From positions 62,001 through 126,000 of the forward strand of contig NZ_CP047452.1 in assembly GCF_030440595.1 (NCBI RefSeq): a stretch of 64,000 nt of DNA. Reading direction: 5' to 3'. Numbering within the stretch: position 1 is the first letter of the stretch; the number at the start of each line of letters is the position of its first letter. The stretch is from Corynebacterium glucuronolyticum DSM 44120. GTDB lineage: Bacteria > Actinomycetota > Actinomycetes > Mycobacteriales > Mycobacteriaceae. Positions 10,801 through 18,338 of the stretch are shown here, piece by piece. A program made the position numbers and the translations under genes. The notes beneath the pieces are model-generated. The model worked only from the letters and a program-made list of their open reading frames with translations. It was not told where the DNA came from and did no database searches.

Positions 10801-11079
10801 ATTTCCTAACCGGAAAAGCTGCCTAGTAGTCTCACCGTCTAACTTGGCAGTTTTCAGTTCCGACTTCGGGATTTTAACAAAGCTGGGGTCGGTGAAAGTT
10901 ACCTCTACAAGCTCGTTGCGCTGCAGCAAGCGGAGAAAATAGCCGCCGACTTGATCAATTCGAACCGGCGGCTTACTCGGTGCAGAGATTTTCTCAGGTT
11001 GGAGAATTGCATGAGGCCTCGAGGCGTCATCCTCGGGTGCGCTATTCCAGAGTTTCCGAAAAAGATCGAAGAATCCCAT
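7900..11079 (-). CDS. Large SF1 (Upf1/Dna2-like) helicase, defence-associated
   Basis: About 1059 residues. The N-terminal 300 residues are unassigned. The helicase core has Walker A SGPPGTGKTT (about residue 331), a Walker B-type DEAG in LLIVDEAGQVDSP, motif III VVGDEKQLSP, and motifs V-VI TAHVLQGAERPIV and INVAVSRAKDML. This is the superfamily 1B pattern seen in Upf1/Dna2-like proteins. The C-terminal 150 residues are Pro/Val-rich, then a short folded region. I use the ATG at 11079, which has AAAGG seven bases upstream; a TTG at 11094 is possible. It lies 75 bp upstream of hsdM on the same strand, so it probably belongs to the same defence locus. Mokosh-like helicase systems are one comparison, but I see no partner gene or nuclease motif. 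Confidence 0.82.
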   Translation of the reverse strand: MGFFDLFRKLWNSAPEDDASRPHAILQPEKISAPSKPPVRIDQVGGYFLRLLQRNELVEVTFTDPSFVKIPKSELKTAKLDGETTRQLFRLGNRPLSEQPKDQPPQPLDLIISAVTLLNSSGKGKGLVLLAGELTHEGKLSFELDPGVNPWIPSERLSTPNGIDHPVMVGNLSRFGAFTVGDYFPRLAQLVNPLKELTLAEEMFTYVSGSDLSAFKSKVEKDNPGYAVDVDHYYVLPATRIVASRAIQDLYSHLTSADKSALYTRMIRGWEHSRIHAVELSSPAVFLKSAQRSCGNMSDGFPLTRSQRTALHATIQSDDGEVTAVSGPPGTGKTTLLQAVVANLITRHAIEGIAPPVIVGTSTNNQAVTNIIESFASVTKRDFGPLDHRWLPTDGSDDAPLQGLAVFCPSQARFKSARKKYLVETTAKAHTYSAYSDPAYVAKATDYYLTRARRFFPAAATVTETRAQLHASLIQVDRIRVALLNAMTESPHNDVHRMLQLNAARLKKFPFFKDDQRIDEIASCSTLAELNELLDVTVRYVEFWLAVHYFEAEWLELGERKGFLHEEDRWKNDRLVMNQYWEQAPLITPCFVMTCYQVPRYFRLFTPGDSPNDYDSRRIDLLIVDEAGQVDSPVGLANFSLAKRALVVGDEKQLSPVWSLDEETDRAEANGFGISDEAWRNQLRPRGLTGSHPSSLMRVASAVSKYAYGNPGKEHNGLFLSEHFRCHPQIIGYCNELLYDGLLEPKRSPEDSKLAGISDPFIFQEVPGSADSRSGSSRKNETEAVSISRWILDNFNKYFEIYNEQEDDPNKKVPADKIIAVVTPFSAQARLIKKVLKREALIRNDGDLPDQIWKKITVGTAHVLQGAERPIVLFSPTYGENSPRSSFIDSNLELINVAVSRAKDMLMVFGAINRWDTGAAFEVMSKYATRQSELPDVQEPSLVPEVEEDSVDVEPPTAPEVVNPPVPPISVSTLIKRWREEGVLTATDSSLTAKDLNKRLHVAGILAGKPGAWVPTAVGKSVGVVEDPGVDKYGRHYVAIKYTEGAQELLKNLYLRGEL

Positions 11080-11663
11080 GGTTGAACCTTTCAAACCAGT
11101 CCAAAGATCAGGCTTTGAGCGACGCGTTTAGAACTGCCGACTTATAAGGAATTGTAACGGTACTTGGGAGAAATAGCTGCTCAACGAGCACTGTCCAACT
11201 GTGGCACGTGGGAGTTCTGAATTAAGTCTAGGATCCGTCCTTGGATTCAACGGCCATTAAGGGGGAGGACGAAGCTACAAGAAAGCCACCAACGTTGCAG
11301 GTGAAGCTAGAGGGTTCGACCCAGGCGTGGAGGTCATTGCACGGGGGCGGTTCAGTAGTATCCGTATGAAAAAGTTTGGAAAGTACCTAATTGGGAATCT
11401 AGTCATTAGCCGAGGCACCAACGAGGACGAGGCCAAGTCCATGTGTGCGGTTCAACGTCCCTTGTAGGTGAAAGTGCAGTGCTACAGTGTGGCTAGTGAT
11501 CGACGGTGAGAGGCGTTCGGACGATGCCTGAGTGATAACAATGATGGTGGTCCAAGGGAAACTAATAGTTGTTTTTTAAGGCTAGCGTTGGGACAGCCGA
11601 TAATGCAGGTTAGGCTAATGAGGCACCTTTACACGGGGTTCCAGTAACGAAAGGATCTGGTGG
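11080..11663. other. Intergenic region without supported genes
   Basis: About 580 bp upstream of the helicase gene. A 33-codon ORF beginning MKKFGKYLIGN at 11366 ends in the middle of it, with no ribosome-binding site and no recognisable family. Probably holds the helicase promoter near its left side. I see no repeats or RNA structure. Confidence 0.4.
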
Positions 11664-11765
11664 ATGAACGATGACGATTCTCCAGAGCGGAAGGGCATTT
11701 CGCGCAATGCGGACGGGGAGGACATCCTTGACATATCTCCCACCGCGTCGATCTATCAGGGTTGA
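11664..11765 (+). CDS. Short ORF, 33 residues, possibly a gene fragment
   Basis: Reads MNDDDSPERKGISRNADGED and ends SIYQG. AAGGAT stands seven bases before the ATG. It is in the same frame as the DUF2335-like ORF at 11814 and is separated from it by three in-frame stops (one directly after its own). It may be the decayed front of that gene or an unrelated leader peptide. Confidence 0.25.
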   Translation: MNDDDSPERKGISRNADGEDILDISPTASIYQG

Positions 11766-11813
11766 TAGAAGTACGAGTCCGCGAGGGATGACAAATAGAG
11801 CAGTCAAGAAATC

Positions 11814-12005
11814 ATGGCAAATGGTGGGAACGGACCTGAGAAACTCGATGATGGGCTACTTGGCGAATTCCAAAAAGAAGTAGGTCCACCGGCAGAGGAG
11901 CTTGCCGATTTGCAGCGGATAGTGCCTGGTTATGCTTGGTTACTTGCCTTAGCGGAGTTGTTTAAGCGGCGCGACAAGGAGGATACACCACCGTCTCGAA
12001 CTTGA
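11814..12005 (+). CDS. Small DUF2335-like protein, possibly truncated
   Basis: 63 residues. The segment VGPPAEELADLQRIVPGYAW resembles the PPPexL..Y..v.PG signature of DUF2335 membrane proteins, and the following LLALAEL helix fits. The usual membrane segments of that family are missing, so this is either a short relative or a remnant. The ribosome-binding site is weak (AAGAAA). It lies just upstream of the toxin-antitoxin pair on the same strand but about 116 bp away, with a likely promoter between. Confidence 0.4.
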   Translation: MANGGNGPEKLDDGLLGEFQKEVGPPAEELADLQRIVPGYAWLLALAELFKRRDKEDTPPSRT

Positions 12006-12080
12006 CCATGAAATCTCAAGGTAGCCGTTAGGTGTGTGTACTTCGATTGATTGATCTTAAGCAGATGGGGAATTCTCGGT

Positions 12081-12121
12081 ACACTAAATGTGTTAGTTTA
12101 AGCGTGTGAGAGGAGGACGAG
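12081..12121 (+). promoter_or_regulatory. Panacea TA upstream region: inverted repeat and strong RBS
   Basis: ACTAA at 12083-12087 and TTAGT at 12093-12097 form a 15-bp interrupted palindrome 25 bp ahead of the antitoxin start. It is a candidate autoregulatory operator. GAGGAGGA just before the ATG is a strong ribosome-binding site. Function is inferred. Confidence 0.35.
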
Positions 12122-12712
12122 ATGTCAGATCGAACCATTGCTGATTTTATCGAATGGGCAGTGCGCCGAGAGCTGGATGAAGGGCGCTCTCCTTCGATTT
12201 CTAACCTTAAAGCGCAGAAACTCGCTTATCTCGCAGAAAGCCTGTATGGCTACCGTAGTGGAGATAACTTGGCCGATACCTCGTTCCAAGCATGGAATCA
12301 CGGCCCTGTTCTTCCATCGCTGTACAGCGCGCTGAAAGGCAACGGGAAAGAACCCCTCAGCCCCCACACCGAGAGATTGACGATAGGTCCTGATCTTGAA
12401 ACGATCTACGAGATCGTCTGGGATGATTTCGGCGATATGACAGCGTCAAATCTGCGCAATTTCACCCATAGAATTGGACCGTATAGCTCCTATTACACGG
12501 AGGACCGGCGTGGCATCATCATTCCTTTCGAGGATATCCATTCTGCATGGCGTGATTTCATCGATGCGGTTGAACAACGCGAGCGGAAAAAGAGCGAAGT
12601 AGACACTTCGTTTCCGGATTTCCCGGTTCCCGCTCCCGCGATTGCAGAGGACGGTTGGGTCTTTGACAACGGTGAAGCCAAGGAACTGCTGGCACAGTTT
12701 AGAGCATCGTGA
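12122..12712 (+). CDS. Panacea-domain (DUF4065, SocA/GepA-like) antitoxin
   Basis: 196 residues. The Panacea domain is recognisable from ISNLKAQKLAYLAESLYGYR and FQAWNHGPVLPSLY (about residues 26-78), the pattern of SocA/GepA-type proteins known to neutralise many unrelated toxins. The C-terminal 60 residues are variable, as expected for the toxin-specific part. The stop overlaps the GTG start of the toxin gene by 4 bp, so the two are co-translated. Antitoxin function is inferred from family and context. Confidence 0.82.
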   Translation: MSDRTIADFIEWAVRRELDEGRSPSISNLKAQKLAYLAESLYGYRSGDNLADTSFQAWNHGPVLPSLYSALKGNGKEPLSPHTERLTIGPDLETIYEIVWDDFGDMTASNLRNFTHRIGPYSSYYTEDRRGIIIPFEDIHSAWRDFIDAVEQRERKKSEVDTSFPDFPVPAPAIAEDGWVFDNGEAKELLAQFRAS

Positions 12713-13155
12713 CTAGTCCATGGGATCGTCTGCAACCAGTGAAATTCGGATGCGTGTACTTCATCGAGGACTCGCTCATTAAGTTCCCGCCCGAGGATCA
12801 CCGGACTGTCCACTCAAAGAGGGCTGTGCTGGTTGTTTCCTCAGATAGGTTCAACTACGAGCAGAATTGGGAGCTCGCCTATGTTCTTCCACTGTCCTCA
12901 GGAAGCAAGTCACACCCCTTAGATGTCAGGATCTCGGCTGGTAATGGTGGGGTAACCAAGAAGTGTTGGGCGCGAATCGCACACGGGCAGGCGGTGCTCA
13001 AATCAGAGTTGCAAGATTGCCTCGATATTCACGGAGTTACTTCCACTGTGTTAAGAGACGTAGTCAGCAACATGATGCATTACACGGGTATCGCGGAGTT
13101 CATGCAGATCGAGCAGCAGAAATCCTTGGGTGGTGGCTTTCCATCTAGTTTCTAA
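12709..13155 (+). CDS. PemK/MazF-fold toxin of the Panacea pair
   Basis: 148 residues with a GTG start. VKFGCVYFIED, then HSKRAVLVVSSDRF, then LAYVLPLSSG follow the PemK/MazF layout (Gdvvwv, RPavVls, vvPlts). MazF-type proteins are usually ribosome-independent mRNA endonucleases, so growth arrest by RNA cleavage is the likely role. It is translationally coupled to the Panacea antitoxin. Its 3' end overlaps the end of the convergent repeat/HEPN-like gene by 11 bp. The family assignment is by motif only. Confidence 0.75.
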   Translation: MTSPWDRLQPVKFGCVYFIEDSLIKFPPEDHRTVHSKRAVLVVSSDRFNYEQNWELAYVLPLSSGSKSHPLDVRISAGNGGVTKKCWARIAHGQAVLKSELQDCLDIHGVTSTVLRDVVSNMMHYTGIAEFMQIEQQKSLGGGFPSSF

Positions 13156-14449
13156 TTGGCAGTACGCCCCAATAATTTCTCAAACTCTCCGTAGCGTAAA
13201 TGCACAAACTGACTGTGACCAGCAATGCTTGAATGAAATTGCGTTTGGTATATTGGCGCTTCGAAGCTGCGTGAATTGTTGCGTGCCTACTAAACTCAAG
13301 CGGGATTTTATCTCCTCTTTGTGGCCAGTACACTTGGTGCGCGTTCCAGACGGGTAGCCAGCCGAGTGCTTGTCTAAATTCCGTGGCGGTCTCGTAGTTG
13401 AGGGGCGCCTTGTCCTCTTCATTCTTGGTTTTAATTTTCTTTTTAGCTTTGTCGGATGTAGGAATAAGTTTTGTAATCGACGTGTCTAGAGTCGTCGCTA
13501 GTAATGCCTGAGCTGGTGCAAAATGGCCATCTTCTGCAGCTTCTATTGCAAGTAGTGCAAAGTTGCTGGGAGAGAATTTCTCTTGAACCTCATCCGTTAA
13601 TGCGGATTTGCAATCGGCAATTATTTGCTTAGCGCTGTTTCCAAGAATATCCCGCCGGGAAGAATGGCTGGTTGCTTTGAGGAGCCGTGTCGTGATTGAT
13701 GTCCGAGGTACTCCGAAAATGCCGATTCCTTCACTCAGAAGAAAAGAGCGAATTTCTTTAAGTGATACCTCCTCGAGAGCTTGCTTGATGTTGTCTGGTA
13801 GGTGTGGAGTGGCGCTGTCTCTCCTGATCCAACTCGTTAGGTCAGCGATTCGAGGCGGCTCAATTAACGAACGCTGCAGTTCAAGGAACTTTCCAAAAGC
13901 TGGATTAGCATCAGCAATCAAAGTTTCGGCTACGACAGAAGCTGATGGAAAGGCATTTAGAAGAGGGGCCTGTAATGCTTGCGCTGCAGGGTTGTTGGAA
14001 GCAATCATTTTTGCAGCCGCAGCCACACTTGCGGTTGCGTATGTCGAGGCGCCCAACTCTGCTAGGGATTGCGCTGCAGGGTTGTAGGAAGCAATCATTT
14101 TTGCAGCCGCAGCCACACTTGCGGTTGCGTATGTCGAGGCGCCCAACTCTGCTAGGGATTGCGCTGCAGGGTTGTAGGAAGCAATCATTTTTGCAGCTGA
14201 ATCAATACCTGCGGTTGCGAACTTCGATGCACCTATCGCTGCTAGGGCTTGAGAGATGCCGCTAGAAGCAGCCGCGATTGCGCTGCTTCTGTTAACTTCG
14301 GCCATTACCTCTGAGAGTCGATCGCTGCCCGTGACATTAGAGGCCAGAGCTTGCCATTGGCCTAGGTCGCCGTACGCTGAAAGCGCATGGGCTGCTGGCC
14401 ATGTGAAAGCCTCTGAAAACTTCTTGACCATAGTCAAGATGTTACTCAA
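13145..14449 (-). CDS. Alanine-rich repeat protein with C-terminal RX4H (HEPN-like) motif
   Basis: 434 residues, not assigned to a named family. The first 160 residues are Ala-rich helices with a 30-residue tandem repeat (AAKMIASYNPAAQSLAELGA plus about ten more residues), two copies nearly identical and one diverged. The middle is helical, with a Lys-rich linker near 330. The end contains SRHATIHAASKRQYTKRNF: an R-X4-H pair (R388, H393) followed by a hydrophobic helix, the arrangement of HEPN ribonucleases. The start is uncertain: TTG at 14449, or ATG at 14431 without a good ribosome-binding site. It is tail-to-tail with the Panacea pair, overlapping by 11 bp. RNase activity and a defence role are inference. 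Confidence 0.6.
   Translation of the reverse strand: MSNILTMVKKFSEAFTWPAAHALSAYGDLGQWQALASNVTGSDRLSEVMAEVNRSSAIAAASSGISQALAAIGASKFATAGIDSAAKMIASYNPAAQSLAELGASTYATASVAAAAKMIASYNPAAQSLAELGASTYATASVAAAAKMIASNNPAAQALQAPLLNAFPSASVVAETLIADANPAFGKFLELQRSLIEPPRIADLTSWIRRDSATPHLPDNIKQALEEVSLKEIRSFLLSEGIGIFGVPRTSITTRLLKATSHSSRRDILGNSAKQIIADCKSALTDEVQEKFSPSNFALLAIEAAEDGHFAPAQALLATTLDTSITKLIPTSDKAKKKIKTKNEEDKAPLNYETATEFRQALGWLPVWNAHQVYWPQRGDKIPLEFSRHATIHAASKRQYTKRNFIQALLVTVSLCIYATESLRNYWGVLPIRN
13981..14250. repeat. 90-bp in-frame tandem repeat, three copies
   Basis: Copies start at 13981, 14071 and 14161. The first two differ at one base out of 90; the third is clearly diverged. The unit equals 30 codons of the HEPN-like gene, so copy number can change without breaking the frame. 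The near identity of two copies points to recent duplication. Confidence 0.92.
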
Positions 14450-14542
14450 CTACAGTTACCGGTTAATCGAAATAGCAATTTCGCCTTATTACCGCTAGCC
14501 GTCGAAATACACGAGCGAGTGCAAGCTTTCTAGGCCGCGCCC

Positions 14543-15010
14543 CTACCACCCCTCGGTGAGATCTCGACGCTCCTCGTAGCGAGCGACGGTGTCGTGGTGC
14601 GGGGTGCTGGCGGTTGCCCAGGCGGGCGGGAGGACCTGGCGGGCGGCGCCCATGGCGACGTATTCGCCGGGTTCGGGCACGAGAAGGTCGACGCCGAAGA
14701 TGGCGGGCGCGATGGTGCGGATGGCTTTGCTCTTGGCACCGCCGCCGATGAGGAGCACGCGTTTCTTCTCCTGCTGGGTGGCGTTTTCCAGGGCGACCAT
14801 GGCGTCGCGCATGGAGCAGAGGATCCCCTCGACGGTGGCGCGGGCGATGTCCTCGCGGGTGGTGTCGGTGGTCAGCCCCCGGAAAACGCCGGTGGCGTCG
14901 GGTCGGTTGGGGGTGGCTCCCCATCGAAGTAGGGCAGGAGGCTGACGCCGTGCGCGGCCGTGTTGGTAAGCCTCCACGAGAACGATTCCGTGGGGACGAT
15001 TGAGAAGCTC
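14543..15010 (-). pseudogene. xylB: xylB (xylulokinase) remnant 1, C-terminal part
   Basis: The FGGY-kinase C-terminus is recognisable: NRPDATGVFRGL, EDIARATVEGILCSMRDA, VLLIGGGAKSKAIR, VPEPGEYVAMGAARQ and a stop at 14543. Upstream, SLLPYFDGE is in another frame, so a base has been lost near 14925, and the N-terminal two thirds are absent. A short deletion follows GAARQ compared with remnant 2. It shares roughly 88% identity by eye with the fragment at 50645, in the same orientation. No functional kinase can be made. Confidence 0.82.
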
Positions 15011-15042
15011 ATCGCCGACGAGTTCTAATCCTTGAACAACAT

Positions 15043-15071
15043 GGGCTTTCCCCTGCGGGAAGGCCCTTTTT
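15043..15071 (+). terminator. Rho-independent terminator
   Basis: GGGCTTTCCC, loop CTGC, GGGAAGGCCC, then five T. In the plus direction it follows a short reading frame ending EKLIADEF and a stop at 15028, probably the tail of a lost gene. It also insulates the exonuclease gene that starts 36 bp later. Confidence 0.75.
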
Positions 15072-15106
15072 CTGGGTAAAATCGAGGAAAGTGTTGGAGG
15101 CCGAGC

Positions 15107-16039
15107 ATGCAAGAATTTGTATCTATCGATTTCGAAACTGCTAACGAACAGCGTCGTTCCGCCTGCGCGGTGGGGATGGCCCGCTTTGATGCGGAGGGAA
15201 AGCTCGCGGATACGTATTACACGCTGTTGCATCCTCATCCGGATGTCGATTACTTCAACCCTGTCAACGTGTGGGTGCATGGCATTACGCAGGACGATGT
15301 GCACGATGCCCCGCAGTGGTCGGATGTTGCGGACGATGTCGCCTCGTTCGTCGGTGAGAGACCGATTGTCGCCCACAATATGGCCTTTGATGGCTATGTG
15401 TTGTCGGACCTTGCCAGTCTGTACGGTGTACCTTCGCTGGAAAACCGGCGTTTCTGCACCGTGCGGCTCGCCCGGAAGATCCTCGCCGATAAGCTCGAGC
15501 GGAAAACCCTCGACCAGGTGTTCGGGTATTACTTCCCGAGCGAACCCCTCGACCACCACCATGCCGGCTTTGATGCGCAGGCTGCGGGCATGATCTTCGC
15601 CCGGATGCAGGAAGAGTTCGGTTACGACAAGCTCGTGGAACTGTGCCCGCCGACGGGCGTGCGATCCTCCTCCATGCATAGGAGCGGTGGCCGGCAAGCA
15701 ATCCCCAGGGTGCGCGCGGATCATGTATCCGCGGAGGCGCTCATCGAGCAGTACGGTAAATCGCCTGCGTTGGTGGGAGAACATGTGGTGTTCACCGGCA
15801 CCCTGAAGAGGGGCAAGCGAACCGACGTGCAACAACTCGTGTCGGCCATCGGTGGCATTGCGGATAAGAGCCTGACGAGGAAAACCACCCTCCTCGTGGT
15901 GGGAATCCTCGATCCTAGACGCTGGGTGGAGGGCTGTTCTGGGTCGAGCAAAATGCTGAAAGCCACCAAACTCCGCGAGAGCGGGTCGCCCATTGAGGTG
16001 ATCAGCGAAGAGGAGTTCTTCAACCGGCTCAGCGATTAG
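15107..16039 (+). CDS. DnaQ-like 3'-5' exonuclease with C-terminal BRCT domain
   Basis: 310 residues. The exonuclease domain (about 1-180) has motif I SIDFETAN (D8, E10), motif II VAHNMAFDGYVL and the late HHHAGFDAQAAG motif of the DEDDh class. The C-terminal 90 residues, beginning EHVVFTGTLKRGKR, form a BRCT domain of the DNA ligase/polymerase type (VFTG..., TTLLVVG). Proteins of this layout are taken as DNA repair or proofreading exonucleases; the substrate here is unknown. TTGGAGG lies upstream of the ATG. The gene stands between the xylB remnant and the HipA-like pair. Confidence 0.87.
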   Translation: MQEFVSIDFETANEQRRSACAVGMARFDAEGKLADTYYTLLHPHPDVDYFNPVNVWVHGITQDDVHDAPQWSDVADDVASFVGERPIVAHNMAFDGYVLSDLASLYGVPSLENRRFCTVRLARKILADKLERKTLDQVFGYYFPSEPLDHHHAGFDAQAAGMIFARMQEEFGYDKLVELCPPTGVRSSSMHRSGGRQAIPRVRADHVSAEALIEQYGKSPALVGEHVVFTGTLKRGKRTDVQQLVSAIGGIADKSLTRKTTLLVVGILDPRRWVEGCSGSSKMLKATKLRESGSPIEVISEEEFFNRLSD

Positions 16040-16117
16040 GCTGTAAGCGCTGTAGTCTTTCTGGCAGAGGTGGCCACGTTACAAAAAGCGAGAGCCTTCG
16101 AGCACCGAGGTGGAATG

Positions 16118-16927
16118 ATGGTCGATTACGAGGACAACGTAGTCAACATGTCTGTGCACGGTCATGCTTTCGTTGAGCCTACTTTAAGAGTCATTGGACC
16201 TGTGGCGGATACAGGATCTGCACCTTTCTTGGCGCTTGCTTCCGACAATAACAAATATTGGTGCAAAAGCCCGACTAGTCCACACCAAGTGCATGCAGTG
16301 GTTAATGAGGTAGCTGTCGGAATCATCGGTCGACATATGATGGCGCACGTCAGGCCTTGGGCAATTATTCATGTGCCGGATTGCTTGGTTGGTACGAGAA
16401 TTAGGAGCAAATACGACGAGTACTCCTTGCCTACAGAAGTGTATGGGTCTCAGCTTTTGCGCCATGCTTCGCTAAGCTATGTCGAGGGCAACATTCCTTT
16501 TATTGCCGATGATGATAATAGCCGTCATGTTCCAAAAATCATTGCATTGTGGCTCGTATGTAATGCGCAATACGATGTCCAGATCCTGATTGAAAAGGCT
16601 AACGACAACTCAATCTGGTCCATTGACCATGGTTTTTGGTTTGATTCGATGGAGGAACCATGGCAACTTGCTGCGCTGCAGGAACCAGGCGGGAAGCTGA
16701 CGATTCCACGCATCCACACGCCGATACCGAGTGACTGTTGGGATGAGGCAATTGATTCGCTGGATTTGCTGGATGATTCGTTGAAGGATGAGCTCTGGGA
16801 AGTTATCCCTACCTCGTGGCCCGTGATGCGTAGTGACTGTGACGCGCTGATAGATTACGCTCTTGGCAGAAAGAGTTATGCTCGCCAAGAACTGATAAAC
16901 CTGAAGCAACAAACCCCGAGGAGGTGA
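16118..16927 (+). CDS. HipA-like kinase-domain protein (HipA_2 type)
   Basis: About 270 residues. The N-terminus up to YWCKSP.....VNEVAVG looks like the ATP-binding lobe of HipA-like kinases; the C-terminal half includes SIDHGFWFD, in the place of the catalytic/metal-binding loop. I take the ATG at 16118 because GAGG lies seven bases ahead; a GTG at 16070 in the same frame adds 16 residues. It is followed after 6 bp by a DUF3037 gene, a pairing known from many bacteria. Kinase activity has not been shown from sequence, and several expected catalytic residues are hard to place by eye. Confidence 0.62.
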   Translation: MVDYEDNVVNMSVHGHAFVEPTLRVIGPVADTGSAPFLALASDNNKYWCKSPTSPHQVHAVVNEVAVGIIGRHMMAHVRPWAIIHVPDCLVGTRIRSKYDEYSLPTEVYGSQLLRHASLSYVEGNIPFIADDDNSRHVPKIIALWLVCNAQYDVQILIEKANDNSIWSIDHGFWFDSMEEPWQLAALQEPGGKLTIPRIHTPIPSDCWDEAIDSLDLLDDSLKDELWEVIPTSWPVMRSDCDALIDYALGRKSYARQELINLKQQTPRR

Positions 16928-16933
16928 CTGGCT

Positions 16934-17782
16934 TTGCTATTCGACTATTGGACGGTGAGTGTTGTGCCTGACCCGATGGGGATCACGTCCATTGGCGCCG
17001 GAGTGGTCGTCGTCGATCCGCGGTCCAACGAGGTTCGGTCGCGCTTTCGTAGCCGTCAATTCCTGCGGGGATTTGACAAAACTGGGGCGCTCAAAGCAGC
17101 CTTGAAAGATTTCACCCGCCAAGTGGAAGATTTCGAAGAGGATGGTGCCGTACTCGACCTCGGTGGGAACCTCACCTTGCCCGGATACTTGAGTATGGTC
17201 ACGGACCACTGGATGAACGAGGTGAGAGTAGGCGGGCCAGCGCACATGGATGCAGAATCTGTAGACGCAGCGGCAGAGCTCCTGTTCACCACGCTCATCG
17301 GTGGTACGCAAGCTACACCCAGGCAGAAGACGGTAAAACAGCTGAGAAAATATGTTCGAGCCCAGTACGAGCAGTTCCCAAGTCTCAGGGACGCTTCAAT
17401 TTTTGGTGTCCCGGCAATAATCAAGGACAGAGAGCTGGACCTCAACCTTTCTGTCGTCTCAGATAGTCAAGTTTTCGAGCTCAACCAGGTATTCAACTTT
17501 CAAGCACGGGACACAACCAACATTCTTAACGATGTGGATAGGTGGACGCTGAAAGTGGACAAGTTACGGGCGGAAGGCGGCGTCCTCGATTTCGATGGTG
17601 TTCACATATGCGTTCCCCCAACGGTGAAGGTAACCGCACCGGTGTACCTACCTGAGTCCACAAAACAGCAAGATGCCTTCGACAAGTTTAAGGCGTTCTG
17701 CAAGCAAGCAGACATTGCCGTTATTCCGTCTCAGTCGATTGGCGAGCACGCCCGGGAGCTGGACGGACAGCTCGCGGCGTAA
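16934..17782 (+). CDS. DUF3037-like protein, full-length copy
   Basis: 282 residues with a TTG start behind GAGGTGA. The opening FDYWTVSVVPDPMGITSIGA, followed by VVVDP, matches the DUF3037 pattern of an N-terminal strand, a P-D-P turn and a G-V-V-V strand. The C-terminal 150 residues are less conserved. It is the partner of the preceding HipA-like gene. A truncated paralogue lies at 52253. Its biochemical role is unknown. Confidence 0.65.
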   Translation: MLFDYWTVSVVPDPMGITSIGAGVVVVDPRSNEVRSRFRSRQFLRGFDKTGALKAALKDFTRQVEDFEEDGAVLDLGGNLTLPGYLSMVTDHWMNEVRVGGPAHMDAESVDAAAELLFTTLIGGTQATPRQKTVKQLRKYVRAQYEQFPSLRDASIFGVPAIIKDRELDLNLSVVSDSQVFELNQVFNFQARDTTNILNDVDRWTLKVDKLRAEGGVLDFDGVHICVPPTVKVTAPVYLPESTKQQDAFDKFKAFCKQADIAVIPSQSIGEHARELDGQLAA

Positions 17783-18031
17783 CAGGCTTGTGGCACGCGA
17801 TGCGCGCGGGCGCCCCCCGAGAATAACGATCGGCAAGGCACGCCAGCGGAAAATGGCACTTCAGATCGTCTGGGCAACGGACACATCGTCCGGCACCCTT
17901 GCTTGAAGAGAACGTTGCCCGGCAATGATACGCGGACGCACATTTCATGTACGTCCGCAGGTTATTGTTCTTGCGCCTTACGTGTTTGTTCAGCGAAAAA
18001 CTTCGGCTGAGTAGTGTACTGGGGCCGAAGG
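17783..18031. other. Intergenic gap, no gene seen
   Basis: About 250 bp between the DUF3037 gene and the convergent small membrane protein. ORFs here are short and have no ribosome-binding sites. No convincing terminator was found. Confidence 0.5.
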
Positions 18032-18250
18032 TTACTGGATGACCCCCGCCTGTTTTGCGGCAGTGTAGATTCCGCCGGCGCCGATGATCGCGAGAACGGT
18101 CCACAGAATGCCCCACCCGGCCTGGGTGGCGTAGTAGGTCGTCTCTCTGTTCATGCCGAGATCCGAAATCGAACCTGCCGCCATTTCCGTACTGTGGTGT
18201 GACTCTAAATAATGATGTATTGCTTGCGATATTTCAGGACTATGTCTCAC
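18032..18250 (-). pseudogene. Small membrane protein family, copy A, missing signal peptide
   Basis: 72 codons ending TAAKQAGVIQ. It carries the family core AAGSISDLGM and the hydrophobic helix WGILWTVLAIIGAGGIY seen in the copies at 52934, 62785, 63206 and 63866. The N-terminal signal peptide and acidic middle region are replaced by an unrelated stretch (MRHSPEISQAIHHYLES), and the GTG start sits directly on AAAAGGA, so translation is doubtful. Probably a 5'-truncated gene. Confidence 0.5.
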
Positions 18251-18338
18251 TCCTTTTCATGGCTTTGCTTTAGGCCGCCGTCAAGCACCGCCCCCTCTCG
18301 CCCCGCGCCACGCCCCCGCCTGTGCCGCAATGAGCCGT

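Noticed and set aside
11366..11467. 33-codon ORF MKKFGKYLIGN... upstream of the helicase
   Set aside because: No ribosome-binding site and no similarity I can see.
14930..15835. Long minus-strand ORF extending the xylB remnant to 430 codons
   Set aside because: Above about 15010 it is antisense to the exonuclease gene and has no family similarity; only the C-terminal part is xylB.
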